Source: Uliginosibacterium paludis
GTDB lineage: Bacteria > Pseudomonadota > Gammaproteobacteria > Burkholderiales > Rhodocyclaceae
NCBI RefSeq assembly: GCF_039631355.1
Contig: NZ_JBDIVF010000005.1
Coordinates: 1 to 64,000 of the forward strand
DNA: 64,000 nt
Reading direction: 5' to 3'
The notes under the pieces are model-generated. The model ran no database searches. It saw only the letters and a program-made list of their open reading frames with translations, and was not told the origin of the DNA. This document shows positions 1-8,233 of this stretch, piece after piece (within the stretch, counting starts at the first letter, position 1; every line of letters begins with the position of its first letter). The position numbers and the translations under genes were made by a program.

Positions 1-1
1 C

Positions 2-1324
2 ACCCCGCAAACCCGCACGGCTACGTTGCCGAGAGGTCAAGAAAGGCGGTTTTTGGAGGTGAAGTGTCGAACTCGGGCGAGCCAGGTTGCCGACCCGGTC
101 AATGATCCGGTCTTCGTGCGCCTGGCCGCGCGGATGAGCGGGATGTCGAACGGCATGGTCGAATTCCAGATGATCAGCACGCGCGGCATGACCCATCCGG
201 TGCCGGATCCCGCCCGCCTGGAAATTTCCGATGTGCGCGACCGCGGCTATTACGAAGACGCGCTCGCCGGACCGCCCGGTTCGCTGGTCACCGGTTTGCC
301 GGTACTGCGCAAGTCTGCCCGCCGCTGGGCGCTGCCGATGGTGCTCCGGCTCGAGCGCGAGGTTGCCGGCTTCTCGATGATCCTGTGCCTGATCGATCTG
401 CAGCGACTCAGCGAGCCCCACGAGACCTGGCGGATGAAGGACAAGGGCAGCATCCTGCTGCTGCGTGACGATGGACATGTGCTGGCGCGCGCACCCTTTG
501 ATCCGGCGCTGCTGGGCCTGGATCTGTCGGTCTTCCCGCGATTTGGCGAGATGCGTACGCGGCCTCAGGGCAAGCTGGTGTCGGGCAGTGCGTTCAGCGA
601 TGGCGTGCAGCGCATCGTGAGCTATGAAAAGCTGCCGGGGCATCCGGTTTTCGTGGTGTCGTCGCGGGGCTACGATGAAGCCCTGCAACCCTGGCAGACG
701 ATCCGTCGCATCCTACTGCTGGTGGCGGCACTTCTCACGTTGGCGCTGCTGGCAACCGGCCTGGTGATCCGCCGCAGCCATCGTGCGGTGTTTTCCGCCC
801 AGGCCGCCCTGCACCGCATGGCGATGACGGATGAACTCACCGGCGTCTTCAATCGCCGCGCCTTCATGGAGGAAGCCGCGCGCGCCCGCGAGGCCGCGCG
901 GCAGGCGGGCACGGCCCTGTCGGTACTGATGATCGACTGCGACCATTTCAAGCAGGTCAACGACCGCTACGGTCACGCGGTCGGCGATGAAGTGCTGCAA
1001 GGTGCTACCCGCTGCTGGCGGGAGGCCCTGCGTGAGCCGGATCGGCTGGCGAGACTGGGCGGCGAGGAGTTCTGCGTATTGCTGCCGGGCCTGGCGGCAG
1101 AGGATGCGGAGGGCGTGGCCGAGCGTCTGCGCCAGCTCTCGGCCGGGGCGCAGGTGTCGGCCAGGGAGCCCGCGCTGCGGGTGACGGTGAGCATCGGGGT
1201 GGCCTCGCTGAGTGCGCAGGATGCCGACTGGCAGAGCTTGCTCGCCCGTGCCGACCGGGCGCTCTACCGGGCCAAGGAGGAAGGGCGCAACCGGGTGGTG
1301 GTTGAAACGCCGGAGGCGGTCTGA
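2..1324 (+). CDS. Diguanylate cyclase with periplasmic sensor region, 5' end cut by the window
   Basis: Predicted membrane-bound enzyme making cyclic di-GMP from two GTP. The frame is open to the left edge, so the N-terminus, probably including a first membrane helix, is missing. What remains is a sensor-like region resembling a Cache fold, a hydrophobic helix (ILLLVAALLTLALLATGLVI) and a GGDEF domain opening with MTDELTGVFNRRAF. The active-site motif is GGEEF, encoded at 1058-1072. It is preceded at the correct distance by REPD, an RxxD product-inhibition site, so the enzyme should be active and feedback-inhibited. No EAL domain follows. TTG at 26 and GTG at 59 are in-frame alternative starts without clear ribosome-binding sites. 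The sensor ligand is unknown. Confidence 0.85.
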   Translation, partial: TPQTRTATLPRGQERRFLEVKCRTRASQVADPVNDPVFVRLAARMSGMSNGMVEFQMISTRGMTHPVPDPARLEISDVRDRGYYEDALAGPPGSLVTGLPVLRKSARRWALPMVLRLEREVAGFSMILCLIDLQRLSEPHETWRMKDKGSILLLRDDGHVLARAPFDPALLGLDLSVFPRFGEMRTRPQGKLVSGSAFSDGVQRIVSYEKLPGHPVFVVSSRGYDEALQPWQTIRRILLLVAALLTLALLATGLVIRRSHRAVFSAQAALHRMAMTDELTGVFNRRAFMEEAARAREAARQAGTALSVLMIDCDHFKQVNDRYGHAVGDEVLQGATRCWREALREPDRLARLGGEEFCVLLPGLAAEDAEGVAERLRQLSAGAQVSAREPALRVTVSIGVASLSAQDADWQSLLARADRALYRAKEEGRNRVVVETPEAV

Positions 1325-1334
1325 GCCGGCGACT

Positions 1335-1661
1335 TCAGCGCAGCAGCGCGCAGAGCGCGACCCCGGTCGCGATGATTGCCAGCACGCAGGCGAAGAGGGC
1401 GATCCGCTGCAGGCGGGCCGCCCGGTTTTCCATTTCGGTGGCAGCGCCCTCCAGCGTCTGCAGCGTCTGCGAGAGCTTGTCGGCCAGCACGCGGATCGAC
1501 TCCGCATTGTGGGTGGTCGCGGCCTGAAGCTCCTCGATCTGTTTCTCGACCAGCGGCTCGGTCCGGGCGGATTCCTTCCGCGTGAAGGCGGGGATCGCCG
1601 CGGTGACGATCTGGGTGACGTAAGGCAGCGAGGCCTTGAGGATGGGCAGCCAGGCGGGCAT
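1335..1661 (-). CDS. Small protein with coiled coil and C-terminal membrane helix, unknown function
   Basis: 108 residues. The ATG at 1661 is chosen over an upstream extension because AAGAGGAAT precedes it at normal spacing. The N-terminal half is mildly hydrophobic (LPYVTQIVTAAIPAF). The middle is a charged heptad-like helix, and the C-terminus is one clear membrane helix (IALFACVLAIIATGVALCALL) ending at the last residue. This is a tail-anchor-like layout. It is convergent with the diguanylate cyclase, with about 10 bases between stops. No family was recognised and no function is proposed. Confidence 0.6.
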   Translation of the reverse strand: MPAWLPILKASLPYVTQIVTAAIPAFTRKESARTEPLVEKQIEELQAATTHNAESIRVLADKLSQTLQTLEGAATEMENRAARLQRIALFACVLAIIATGVALCALLR

Positions 1662-1827
1662 GGGGGATTCCTCTTGCGGTCGTTCGGCCCCCGAGTGTAG
1701 CGCTCCCGCCGCGACGAGCGTCTCGCAATCGGTGCCATCCCGCATACCGGCGACGGTGGCGGCCGGTGCCGCTAGGGGATATTCCTGATACCGGAAACAT
1801 TATTCGCAAAAGGGTCGTCGCCTGCCC

Positions 1828-1854
1828 TTTAGTTCGGTGCTTTCTGTCCGATGT
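1828..1854 (+). promoter_or_regulatory. Possible sigma-28 (FliA) promoter for the LacI-type chemoreceptor
   Basis: TTTAGTTC, 11 bases, TCCGATGT resembles the flagellar sigma-28 consensus TAAAGTTT-N11-GCCGATAA, matching 5 of 8 in each half. It lies about 90 bases upstream of the receptor start. A better match sits at a similar distance before the second chemoreceptor in the window (32881-32907), which supports the call. Confidence 0.4.
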
Positions 1855-1945
1855 GAAGGGTGGAAGCGACACCAATGTCGCCTGACAGAGCGGGCCTACC
1901 CGGGGGATCGGCGGTGGGCCCGGATGACTTGTGTGGAGAGAGGGC

Positions 1946-4327
1946 ATGGCAGAGAAGAAAGCAGTGGCCTACCTGGCGCGGGAGATCGCCGGAGGCAGTG
2001 CACAAGAGATGCTGTTTGACGGGCTGCTCAATGCTGCCGAAAAGCAGGGCCAGAATCTGGTGGTATTCCGCGGCGGCTATTTCGGAAAGGATCCCGGCGC
2101 GCAGATCTACGGGCTCATCAATGAGCGCTATCAGGGCGTGATCAGCTGGGCTTCGCCCGAGGGCGACAGCGCCCGCAGCGCGCATTTCGATTCCCTGCGC
2201 AAGCTGCCGCTGGTCACGCTGACCCAGCAGATGCCGCCCTGGCCGGTAGTGGTGACCGACAGCCATTCCGGCATGCGCGCGCTGGTCGAACACCTGGTGG
2301 TGGTGCATGGCAAGCGTCGCATCGCTTTCGTGCGCGGCCCCGAAACCCATCCGCTGGCGAAGGAGCGCCATGAGGCCTACCTCGAGGTGCTGCGTGCCCA
2401 CGGCATCGCCCAGGACGAACGCCTGGTCTCGCCCTTCGGCAACTGGGACAAGGCACGCGGCGCGGCGATGGTGCAGCTCTTCATTGATGAGCGACGGCTG
2501 AGGCCCGGCGTCGACTTCGACGCGCTGGTGTGCGTGAACGACAACATCGCGATTGCCGCGATCGCCGATCTGCAGCGGCGCGGCATCCGGGTGCCCGAAG
2601 ACATGGCCGTGACCGGCTGCAACGATGTGTTCGATGCGCGGGTGAATACGCCGCCGGTCACGACCGTGGCCTTGCCCGGCGACGAGCAGGCGGCCAAGGC
2701 GCTCGAGGTGCTGGGCGCGGTGGCGGGCGGGCGCACGCCACCGGCGGTCACGCAGCTGCCGGGCCGGCTGGTGGTGGGGCAGTCCTGCGGCTGCGCCTCG
2801 CATCAGGTGGCCGCCGCGGCTTCCGGCATGGTGTCGCTGCGGGGCGGGCTCGATCTGGGCGGTCGTGTTGCCGCGCTTTTCAGGGCTTTCGGTTTCTTCA
2901 CGCGCGGCGGCGCGGTGCGCGCCATGGTCGCGGCGGCCAGCGCACAGCGTCATGGCGGTCGCGCAGCCTCTGCAGCCGTGATCGAGGAAGTGGCCGGCAG
3001 CCTGGTCGATGCGTTCTGCCGCGAGCTGGGCTGGGCCCGTGAGGGTGGCGGTTTCAATGCCGCGCTGGGCGACGCGATCAAGCGTTGCACCGAGGCGAAG
3101 CTGCCGCTTGAAGTGCTGCAGGGCATGATCTCGACCCTGCGCCGCAGGCTGCTGCCCAGCCTGTGGCGGCGTGGTCGCATCATCCGCGCCGAAGACCTCT
3201 GGGCGCAGGCCCGGGTGATGCTGAGCGAGGCCGATGGCCGCCTGCGCGAAGCCGCCAATCTCAAGGCGCTGGCCCGCGAGCGCATGATCAGCCAGCTGGG
3301 CGCGAAGCTCGCGACCACGCATGAAACCGGCGCCTTGCTCAAGCTGCTGCAGCAGGAGCTGCCGAAGCTGGGCGTGCCGGCGTTGCATCTGGCCGTGTAT
3401 GAAGGTGAGGCCGGCTGGGATCGCACCCGCATTCCCGCGCAGCTCCGGGTGCTGACCGCGTCCGCCGGCCGCGAGGGCAGCCTGATGGCGGTGCAGGACT
3501 TCATCCCCGCGCTGATGGCGCATTCCGCCCAGCGCCAGACCCTGATCGTGGTGCCGCTGCACTTCAACGAGACGCAGATCGGCCTGGCGGCGTTTGCGCT
3601 CGGGCCGCATGACGGCACCATCTACGAGTCGCTCAAGGTGCAGCTCTCCAGCTCGCTCTATGGCGCGCTGCTGCGCCAGACCCTGCGCGAAACGCTCTCC
3701 GGCATGGAGCGCAAGGTGGGGGAGGTGTCGGGCAACTCCGAGCAGATCAAGCACAGCGTGCAGGGCGGCTCGGCCGCGATGGAAGGTGTCGCCGGCAGCA
3801 TCCACGGCATCTCGCAGCATGTGCGCGAAGTGACCCAGGTGATCAACGATGCGGTCAGTCTCGCTGCTCGCGCCACGCATGACATCGGCGTACTCAACGA
3901 GCAGTCTCAGGAGATCACAAAGGTTACCGGCCTGATCACCCAGATCGCGCAGCAGACCAACATGCTGGCGCTCAACGCCGCCATCGAGGCGGCGCGCGCG
4001 GGCGAGGCGGGGCGCGGTTTCGCGGTGGTGGCCGAGGAGGTGAAGTCGCTGGCGGTGAATACCGTCAATTCCTCCAGCAGCATCCGCAGCATGATCGGCA
4101 GCGTGCAGGAAAACACCGGCCGGGTGAATGAGTCGATGGCCGGCATCAACGAGATCATGCAGAAGATCGCGACGCTGTCCTCAGGCATCTCGGGCGCGAT
4201 CGCCGAGCAGGAGCACTCCACCAACGAGATCTCCGACATCCTGCTGCATGCGGCGCAAGGCACCAGCGAAATCGCCGGCGCCCTGGCCGAACTCGATATG
4301 CTGAGCCGCAGCGCGGGCAGACTCTGA
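1946..4327 (+). CDS. Soluble methyl-accepting chemotaxis protein with LacI-family ligand-binding domain
   Basis: 793 residues with no membrane helix or signal peptide. Residues about 5-280 are a periplasmic-binding-protein fold of the LacI/GalR regulator type (SHSGMRALVEHLVVVHGKRRI, VCVNDNIAIAAIADLQRRGI, DMAVTGCNDVFDARVNTPPV), without the LacI DNA-binding helix-turn-helix. Residues about 440-580 look GAF-like. Residues about 590-790 are a chemoreceptor signalling domain with the conserved hairpin tip around residues 668-703 (TNMLALNAAIEAARAGEAGR). It should couple a cytoplasmic small molecule to CheA/CheW; the ligand is unknown. ATG 1946 is preferred over GTG 1931 because GGAGAGAGGG lies just upstream. 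No HAMP domain is visible. Confidence 0.85.
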   Translation: MAEKKAVAYLAREIAGGSAQEMLFDGLLNAAEKQGQNLVVFRGGYFGKDPGAQIYGLINERYQGVISWASPEGDSARSAHFDSLRKLPLVTLTQQMPPWPVVVTDSHSGMRALVEHLVVVHGKRRIAFVRGPETHPLAKERHEAYLEVLRAHGIAQDERLVSPFGNWDKARGAAMVQLFIDERRLRPGVDFDALVCVNDNIAIAAIADLQRRGIRVPEDMAVTGCNDVFDARVNTPPVTTVALPGDEQAAKALEVLGAVAGGRTPPAVTQLPGRLVVGQSCGCASHQVAAAASGMVSLRGGLDLGGRVAALFRAFGFFTRGGAVRAMVAAASAQRHGGRAASAAVIEEVAGSLVDAFCRELGWAREGGGFNAALGDAIKRCTEAKLPLEVLQGMISTLRRRLLPSLWRRGRIIRAEDLWAQARVMLSEADGRLREAANLKALARERMISQLGAKLATTHETGALLKLLQQELPKLGVPALHLAVYEGEAGWDRTRIPAQLRVLTASAGREGSLMAVQDFIPALMAHSAQRQTLIVVPLHFNETQIGLAAFALGPHDGTIYESLKVQLSSSLYGALLRQTLRETLSGMERKVGEVSGNSEQIKHSVQGGSAAMEGVAGSIHGISQHVREVTQVINDAVSLAARATHDIGVLNEQSQEITKVTGLITQIAQQTNMLALNAAIEAARAGEAGRGFAVVAEEVKSLAVNTVNSSSSIRSMIGSVQENTGRVNESMAGINEIMQKIATLSSGISGAIAEQEHSTNEISDILLHAAQGTSEIAGALAELDMLSRSAGRL

Positions 4328-4341
4328 AGGGTGGGCAAAAT

Positions 4342-4496
4342 GTAGGGCGCCCTGAGCGAAGCGCGCCGCACGGAGGACTCCGGGGCCTGAGCTTTGCTTG
4401 GCTTTGGGGGCCGATCCGTACGCGGCGTGCATCGGCGATGTCGCGGTGGCGTGCAGGGCTGCTTCGGCGCGCTTCGCTTCGCTCAGGGCGCCCTAC
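4342..4496. repeat. Inverted repeat, 27-bp arms about 96 bp apart, between convergent genes
   Basis: The left arm (4342-4368) begins GTAGGGCGCCCTGAGCGAAG. The right arm (4465-4496) is its full reverse complement except for one duplicated CTTCG. Each arm contains the palindrome GGGCGCCC. The pair fills the gap between the chemoreceptor and the LytTR regulator, where the transcripts meet, so it may act as a bidirectional terminator or be a mobile REP-like unit. No open frame inside it looks real. Confidence 0.75.
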
Positions 4497-4521
4497 GGTC
4501 GGGCGGGTCGGGTTCCGCCCT

Positions 4522-5271
4522 TCACATCTGCCGGAAGAGGTGGCTGAAGCTGCGGCTGACTTCCAGCTCTTCGTCGCTGCCGCGCAGCTTCACCCGCAGC
4601 TGGCCGCGATCATCGCGGCGCACCCGTTCGATGGCGTCCGCGCGGACCAGGGTGGCGCGGTGGATCTGCCAGAACAGCGCCGGATCGAGTTCGTTGACCA
4701 GTTCGCGGATCGGCTTGCGGATCAGCACTTCCTGGCGCCCGCTGCAGACCCGGGTGTATTTCTCGTCGGAGGTGAAGAACAGGACTTCGCTCACCGGAAT
4801 CACATGGATCACGCCACCGCTGCCGGCCTGCACATGCTGCAGGTAGTCGGGCGTGCGACCTCCCAGTTGCCGGCCCAGGCGCAGCAGCATCTGGTTGAGA
4901 TCGGGAGGCGTGGCCTCGAGCTGCTGGCGCAGGCGCGCCACGCAGCGGTCCAGCCTCGCGGCCTCCACCGGTTTGAGCAGGTAGTCCAGTGCGCCTTTCT
5001 CGAAGGCTTCCACCGCATGCTGGTCATAGGCGGTGACGAATACCACATGCGCCTGTTCGCTGATGTCGCGCGCGGCTTCGAGTCCGCTGCGGCCCGGCAT
5101 GCGGATGTCGAGAAAGGCGATGTCGGGCCGGTGTGTTTCGCAGAGGCTGACTGCTTCGTCACCGTTGCGCGCCTCGGCCACGATCTGCAGCTCGGGCCAG
5201 GCGCGCGCCAGGGCGCTGCGCAATTGCTCGCGCATCAGGCGTTCGTCGTCGGCGATCAGGGCGGTGGGCAT
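4522..5271 (-). CDS. LytTR-family response regulator
   Basis: 249 residues, AlgR/LytR type. The receiver domain starts at MPTALIADDERLMREQL with the acidic pair DD; the phosphoacceptor Asp lies in DIAFLDIRMPGRSG and the conserved Lys in DYLLKPVE. The C-terminal LytTR DNA-binding domain follows (HVIPVSEVLFFTSDEKYTRV, IRKPIRELVNELDPALFWQI). The start codon is 4 bases past the stop of the kinase gene, so the two are almost certainly co-translated and partners. A longer N-terminal extension is open but would lie wholly inside the kinase gene and was rejected. Confidence 0.92.
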   Translation of the reverse strand: MPTALIADDERLMREQLRSALARAWPELQIVAEARNGDEAVSLCETHRPDIAFLDIRMPGRSGLEAARDISEQAHVVFVTAYDQHAVEAFEKGALDYLLKPVEAARLDRCVARLRQQLEATPPDLNQMLLRLGRQLGGRTPDYLQHVQAGSGGVIHVIPVSEVLFFTSDEKYTRVCSGRQEVLIRKPIRELVNELDPALFWQIHRATLVRADAIERVRRDDRGQLRVKLRGSDEELEVSRSFSHLFRQM

Positions 5272-5275
5272 GGCG

Positions 5276-7402
5276 TCATCCTTGGGCCGGCGCGGCCGGC
5301 GGGGCTTCATCGATGTAGGGCAGCTGGATCCGGGCGATGGCGCCACCGCCTTCGCGGGCCTGCAGGCTGAAGGCGGCACGCTCGCCATAGAGCAGGCGCA
5401 GGCGCTCGCGGATGTTGGCCAGCCCGGTGCCATCGATGGCCGCGACCGGATCACATCCCATGCCATTGTCCTCCACCCGGACGATCAGCTGGTTGCGCCC
5501 CACTTCCGCGCTCACGATCAGGCGCCCGCCTTCCGGGCGAGGCTCCAGGCCGTGCTTGATCGCATTCTCGATCAGGGTCTGCAGCATCATCGAGGGGAAT
5601 TCTGCCGCATGCAGCCCTTCGCTGATGTGGAATTCCGCCTGCAGGCGCTCTTCCATCCGCATCTGCATGATCTCGACATAGGCGCGGCTCATCGCGAGCT
5701 GCTTGCCGAGCGTGCTGCGCTGGGCGTCTTCACGGATCTGCGGCACCGCTTCGCGCAGGTAGCGGATCAGATTTTTCTGCAGCTGCGAGGCCCGCTCCGG
5801 ATCGGTCTGGATCAGCTGGTCGATCGAGGCCAGGGTGTTGAAGAGGAAGTGCGGCTCGATCTGGGCCTGCATGGCGGCGAGGCGTGCATCGGCCGCTTCA
5901 CGCTGCAGGGCTGCCATGTCAGCGTCATTGCGGGCGGTGTCGGCAGCACTTCGGGCAGAGTTGGCGGCTTCCTCGGCCTTGATCTTGTCGCCGGCGAGCA
6001 ACTTGAAGGCGAGCAGGGCGAGGAATAGCCCGAAGAAGGCGATGCCGGAGGAAATGTCATCGTCTCCGCTCGCCGAGCCTCTGGCATGCCGCTCCGCCTT
6101 GCGCTCCTCGATCCGTGCCTTGCGCTCGGCTTCCCGGGCCTGGCGATCGGCCGCGTCGGCCGTGTCCTCGGCGGACGGCTCGATATTCACGATGCCGAAA
6201 CTCCAGGGCTCCGAGGGCGAGCGGTCTTTCTGCGGCCAGACGAACACGGCCAGGCAGAAGCAGGCGACCAGCACGATGATTTCCAGTGGCCTGAAGCGGC
6301 GGACATTGGCCCAGCCTTCCCGGCGCGGCAGCTGCACCGGCACGCGGGCGGCGATTCGCCAGCTGACGAAACCCATCAACAGGCCGAAGAGCGCATTGCC
6401 GGTGCTGTAGCGGCCGAAAAGCGCGCTCGCCAGTGCGTCGAGTGCCAGCCAGGCGCACACACTGAAACCCAGCAGGCGCTGCCAGCGAACGGCCACCAGC
6501 CAGGCCGCGCAGTAGTTCCACAGGCGGCGGCCCTGTTCCCGCAAGGCGGTGAGGCTGGGGGCGGGCTCCAGCTGCAGCCAGAGCATGCTCAGCGCCAGAA
6601 GGATCTGCAGGGCGGTGCCGTACCAGCCCGGAATATGCCAGTGCTGCACGAGGGCGCGTATGAACAGCGCGGCGATCACGAACAGGGCGAGCTGGCCGGG
6701 CACCGGTGCCACGCGTGCGGCGGCCTCTCCGGCAGCGTGGGCGGGCGCTTCGGGCGGCACCGGGGGCGAGGGTGGAACAGGCGGGGAGGCGGGCGAAGCC
6801 CCTGTGTCGATGCGGACGGTCTTGCCTTGCTTCGTGATTTGCACGCCTTCGGGCGTGATGCGGACTTCCTTGCCTGGCTTCAGGACCACCGTGCTGTCCC
6901 CCGAGATCCGGATTTCTTTCCCCGGCCTGGAGATCACGGTGGTCGCAGGCGGTCCGGACGCCGCTTCGTCGGTGTCGCCTGTGCGGGATGCCTCGCCGGC
7001 AGGCGGCGTCGGGGTGGGTGACCGGTCAGCTCTCGCGCCGCGCTTGCGCAGGCGCCAGAGCAGCGCGACGAGGGCCGCGATGAGCAGCGCGGCAGCAAGG
7101 GTCAGGGCGATCGACTGGGCGCTGCTGCCGGCCTGCTCCGGCGAGGCCGGCTTGACGGGACTTGCCTCGACCTGGATGACGCCCGATTGGGATGCGCCCG
7201 GCATGTCGATGGCATCGCTATCGGTGTCGTCATTTGCTTGGGCGGACTGGTGGCCGGCATCGCTGGAGGTGATCTGGATGCCGTGAAGATTGATCCGGAC
7301 CGTGTCCTTGCCATCCTGGATGAGAAGGCCGTTCTCGTTGATCTGAACGGTGCTGTCCGGCTTGCTCGCGGACGCGTCCGGCGTTTCCTTGGGGTCGGGC
7401 AA
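5276..7402 (-). CDS. LytS/AlgZ-type sensor histidine kinase with duplicated beta-motif N-terminus
   Basis: 708 residues. The C-terminal third is a His_kinase/HATPase of the LytS class: phosphoacceptor His518 in QIEPHFLFNTLASIDQLIQT, N-box IENAIKHGLEP (Asn613) and G-box DGTGLANIRERLRLLYG. About six hydrophobic segments lie at roughly 98-117, 237-254, 262-278, 310-350, 373-389 and 453-470. The N-terminal 240 residues are unusual: a VRIxxxGxQIT motif occurs at 35-45 and again at 180-190, with related strands (KEIRI, KTVRID) nearby and proline-rich linkers. It heads a pair with the LytTR regulator and follows three small membrane-protein genes on the same strand. Confidence 0.9.
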   Translation of the reverse strand: MPDPKETPDASASKPDSTVQINENGLLIQDGKDTVRINLHGIQITSSDAGHQSAQANDDTDSDAIDMPGASQSGVIQVEASPVKPASPEQAGSSAQSIALTLAAALLIAALVALLWRLRKRGARADRSPTPTPPAGEASRTGDTDEAASGPPATTVISRPGKEIRISGDSTVVLKPGKEVRITPEGVQITKQGKTVRIDTGASPASPPVPPSPPVPPEAPAHAAGEAAARVAPVPGQLALFVIAALFIRALVQHWHIPGWYGTALQILLALSMLWLQLEPAPSLTALREQGRRLWNYCAAWLVAVRWQRLLGFSVCAWLALDALASALFGRYSTGNALFGLLMGFVSWRIAARVPVQLPRREGWANVRRFRPLEIIVLVACFCLAVFVWPQKDRSPSEPWSFGIVNIEPSAEDTADAADRQAREAERKARIEERKAERHARGSASGDDDISSGIAFFGLFLALLAFKLLAGDKIKAEEAANSARSAADTARNDADMAALQREAADARLAAMQAQIEPHFLFNTLASIDQLIQTDPERASQLQKNLIRYLREAVPQIREDAQRSTLGKQLAMSRAYVEIMQMRMEERLQAEFHISEGLHAAEFPSMMLQTLIENAIKHGLEPRPEGGRLIVSAEVGRNQLIVRVEDNGMGCDPVAAIDGTGLANIRERLRLLYGERAAFSLQAREGGGAIARIQLPYIDEAPPAAPAQG

Positions 7403-7428
7403 TTGAATGCTCCTGTAATTCGGCGGGG

Positions 7429-7626
7429 TCAGTCGAGTGTGCAGACAGTCCGCATGGAGGGCAAGCCTTGCGCGGATGCACTGGACGCAGCGGGAGGCGC
7501 TTCGATGTGCAGGGCCTGCGGCGCGAGGCGGAAGTGGCGTTCGGCAACCGTCACCAACCCCAGCGTGATCAGCGCGGCGGGCAGCAGGCAGATGAGAAAG
7601 GGAAGGGGTTGTTCGAAGCGGGACAT
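7429..7626 (-). CDS. Single-helix membrane microprotein (third of an array)
   Basis: 65 residues from ATG 7626, preceded by AGGAGC. One membrane segment (LPFLICLLPAALITLGLVTV) is followed by an alanine/serine-rich tail ending RTVCTLD. It is 26 bases upstream of the LytS-type kinase on the same strand, so it is probably in the same transcript. No known family was recognised. Its position suggests a membrane accessory or target of the two-component system, which is inference only. Confidence 0.6.
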   Translation of the reverse strand: MSRFEQPLPFLICLLPAALITLGLVTVAERHFRLAPQALHIEAPPAASSASAQGLPSMRTVCTLD

Positions 7627-7651
7627 GCGGTGCTCCTGTCTGTCATGCGGA

Positions 7652-7822
7652 TCAGTGGCCGGCGGGGGCGGAGGCGTCACTCGCGACCGGCACCGCGCCG
7701 GACCCGGCCGGGCTGCGCGGCCAGGTCATCCAGAGCGCCGTCGCAAGGCCCAGCTTCAGCACGAGCGACACGAAGAAGGCGACTAGGAAGCGGCGCGAGG
7801 CGAACGGAACAGTCATCTGCAT
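7652..7822 (-). CDS. Single-helix membrane microprotein (second of an array)
   Basis: 56 residues starting MQMTVPFASRRFLVAFFVSL, with one hydrophobic helix and a soluble Ala/Ser/Pro tail ending in His. GGGAG sits 5-6 bases before the ATG. The stretch GAGCCCGTCATGCAGAT spanning the ribosome-binding site and start is identical to that of the neighbouring gene at 8009, and both genes have exactly 57 codons, so they look like diverged tandem copies. It is too short for ordinary gene-length cutoffs and has no recognised family. Confidence 0.55.
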   Translation of the reverse strand: MQMTVPFASRRFLVAFFVSLVLKLGLATALWMTWPRSPAGSGAVPVASDASAPAGH

Positions 7823-7838
7823 GACGGGCTCCCGCGGC

Positions 7839-8009
7839 TCAGTTGCAGGCGCAGATCGTGGCCGTGTTGCCCGCCACCAGCGCCTCGAAGCCGGCCAGCG
7901 GCAGGGTGGGGAAGGCGACGTTCAGCGCGGTGACGAGACACAGATTGGCGACGACGGAAGCGCTGACACCGATGAGGATGTGGCGGAGGGGGCGGGATTT
8001 GATCTGCAT
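7839..8009 (-). CDS. Single-helix membrane microprotein (first of an array)
   Basis: 56 residues starting MQIKSRPLRHILIGVSASVV, with one membrane helix and a C-terminal CACN. AGGAGC precedes the ATG. A longer in-frame extension upstream to 8237 exists but lacks a ribosome-binding site and has low-complexity content, so the short form is preferred. It shares its start-region sequence and codon count with the next gene downstream. The gap 8010-8233 should hold the promoter of the array; no clear hexamers were found there. Confidence 0.55.
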   Translation of the reverse strand: MQIKSRPLRHILIGVSASVVANLCLVTALNVAFPTLPLAGFEALVAGNTATICACN

Positions 8010-8233
8010 GACGGGCTCCTGGGCGGGTTTCATGTCCGGAATGGACAGGCGCAGGATGCGACCGGGCGTGACGGGCTGCGAGCGGGATGCGATGTTCTGC
8101 AGGAAGTGCGGTGCAGGATGCAGCCAGGCGCGAAGAACGGTATCGGGCGCCGGGCCGCATGACGTCGGAGTTGGCGGCGGCAACGCGCCTGGCCAGGCGT
8201 TCTGCAGGGGAGGCTGCACCCCGCCCGCCGCTT

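Noticed and set aside
1829..3880. Long open frame antisense to the LacI-type chemoreceptor
   Set aside because: High GC keeps antisense frames open; the content is His/Arg-rich with no domains, while the opposite strand encodes clear domains.
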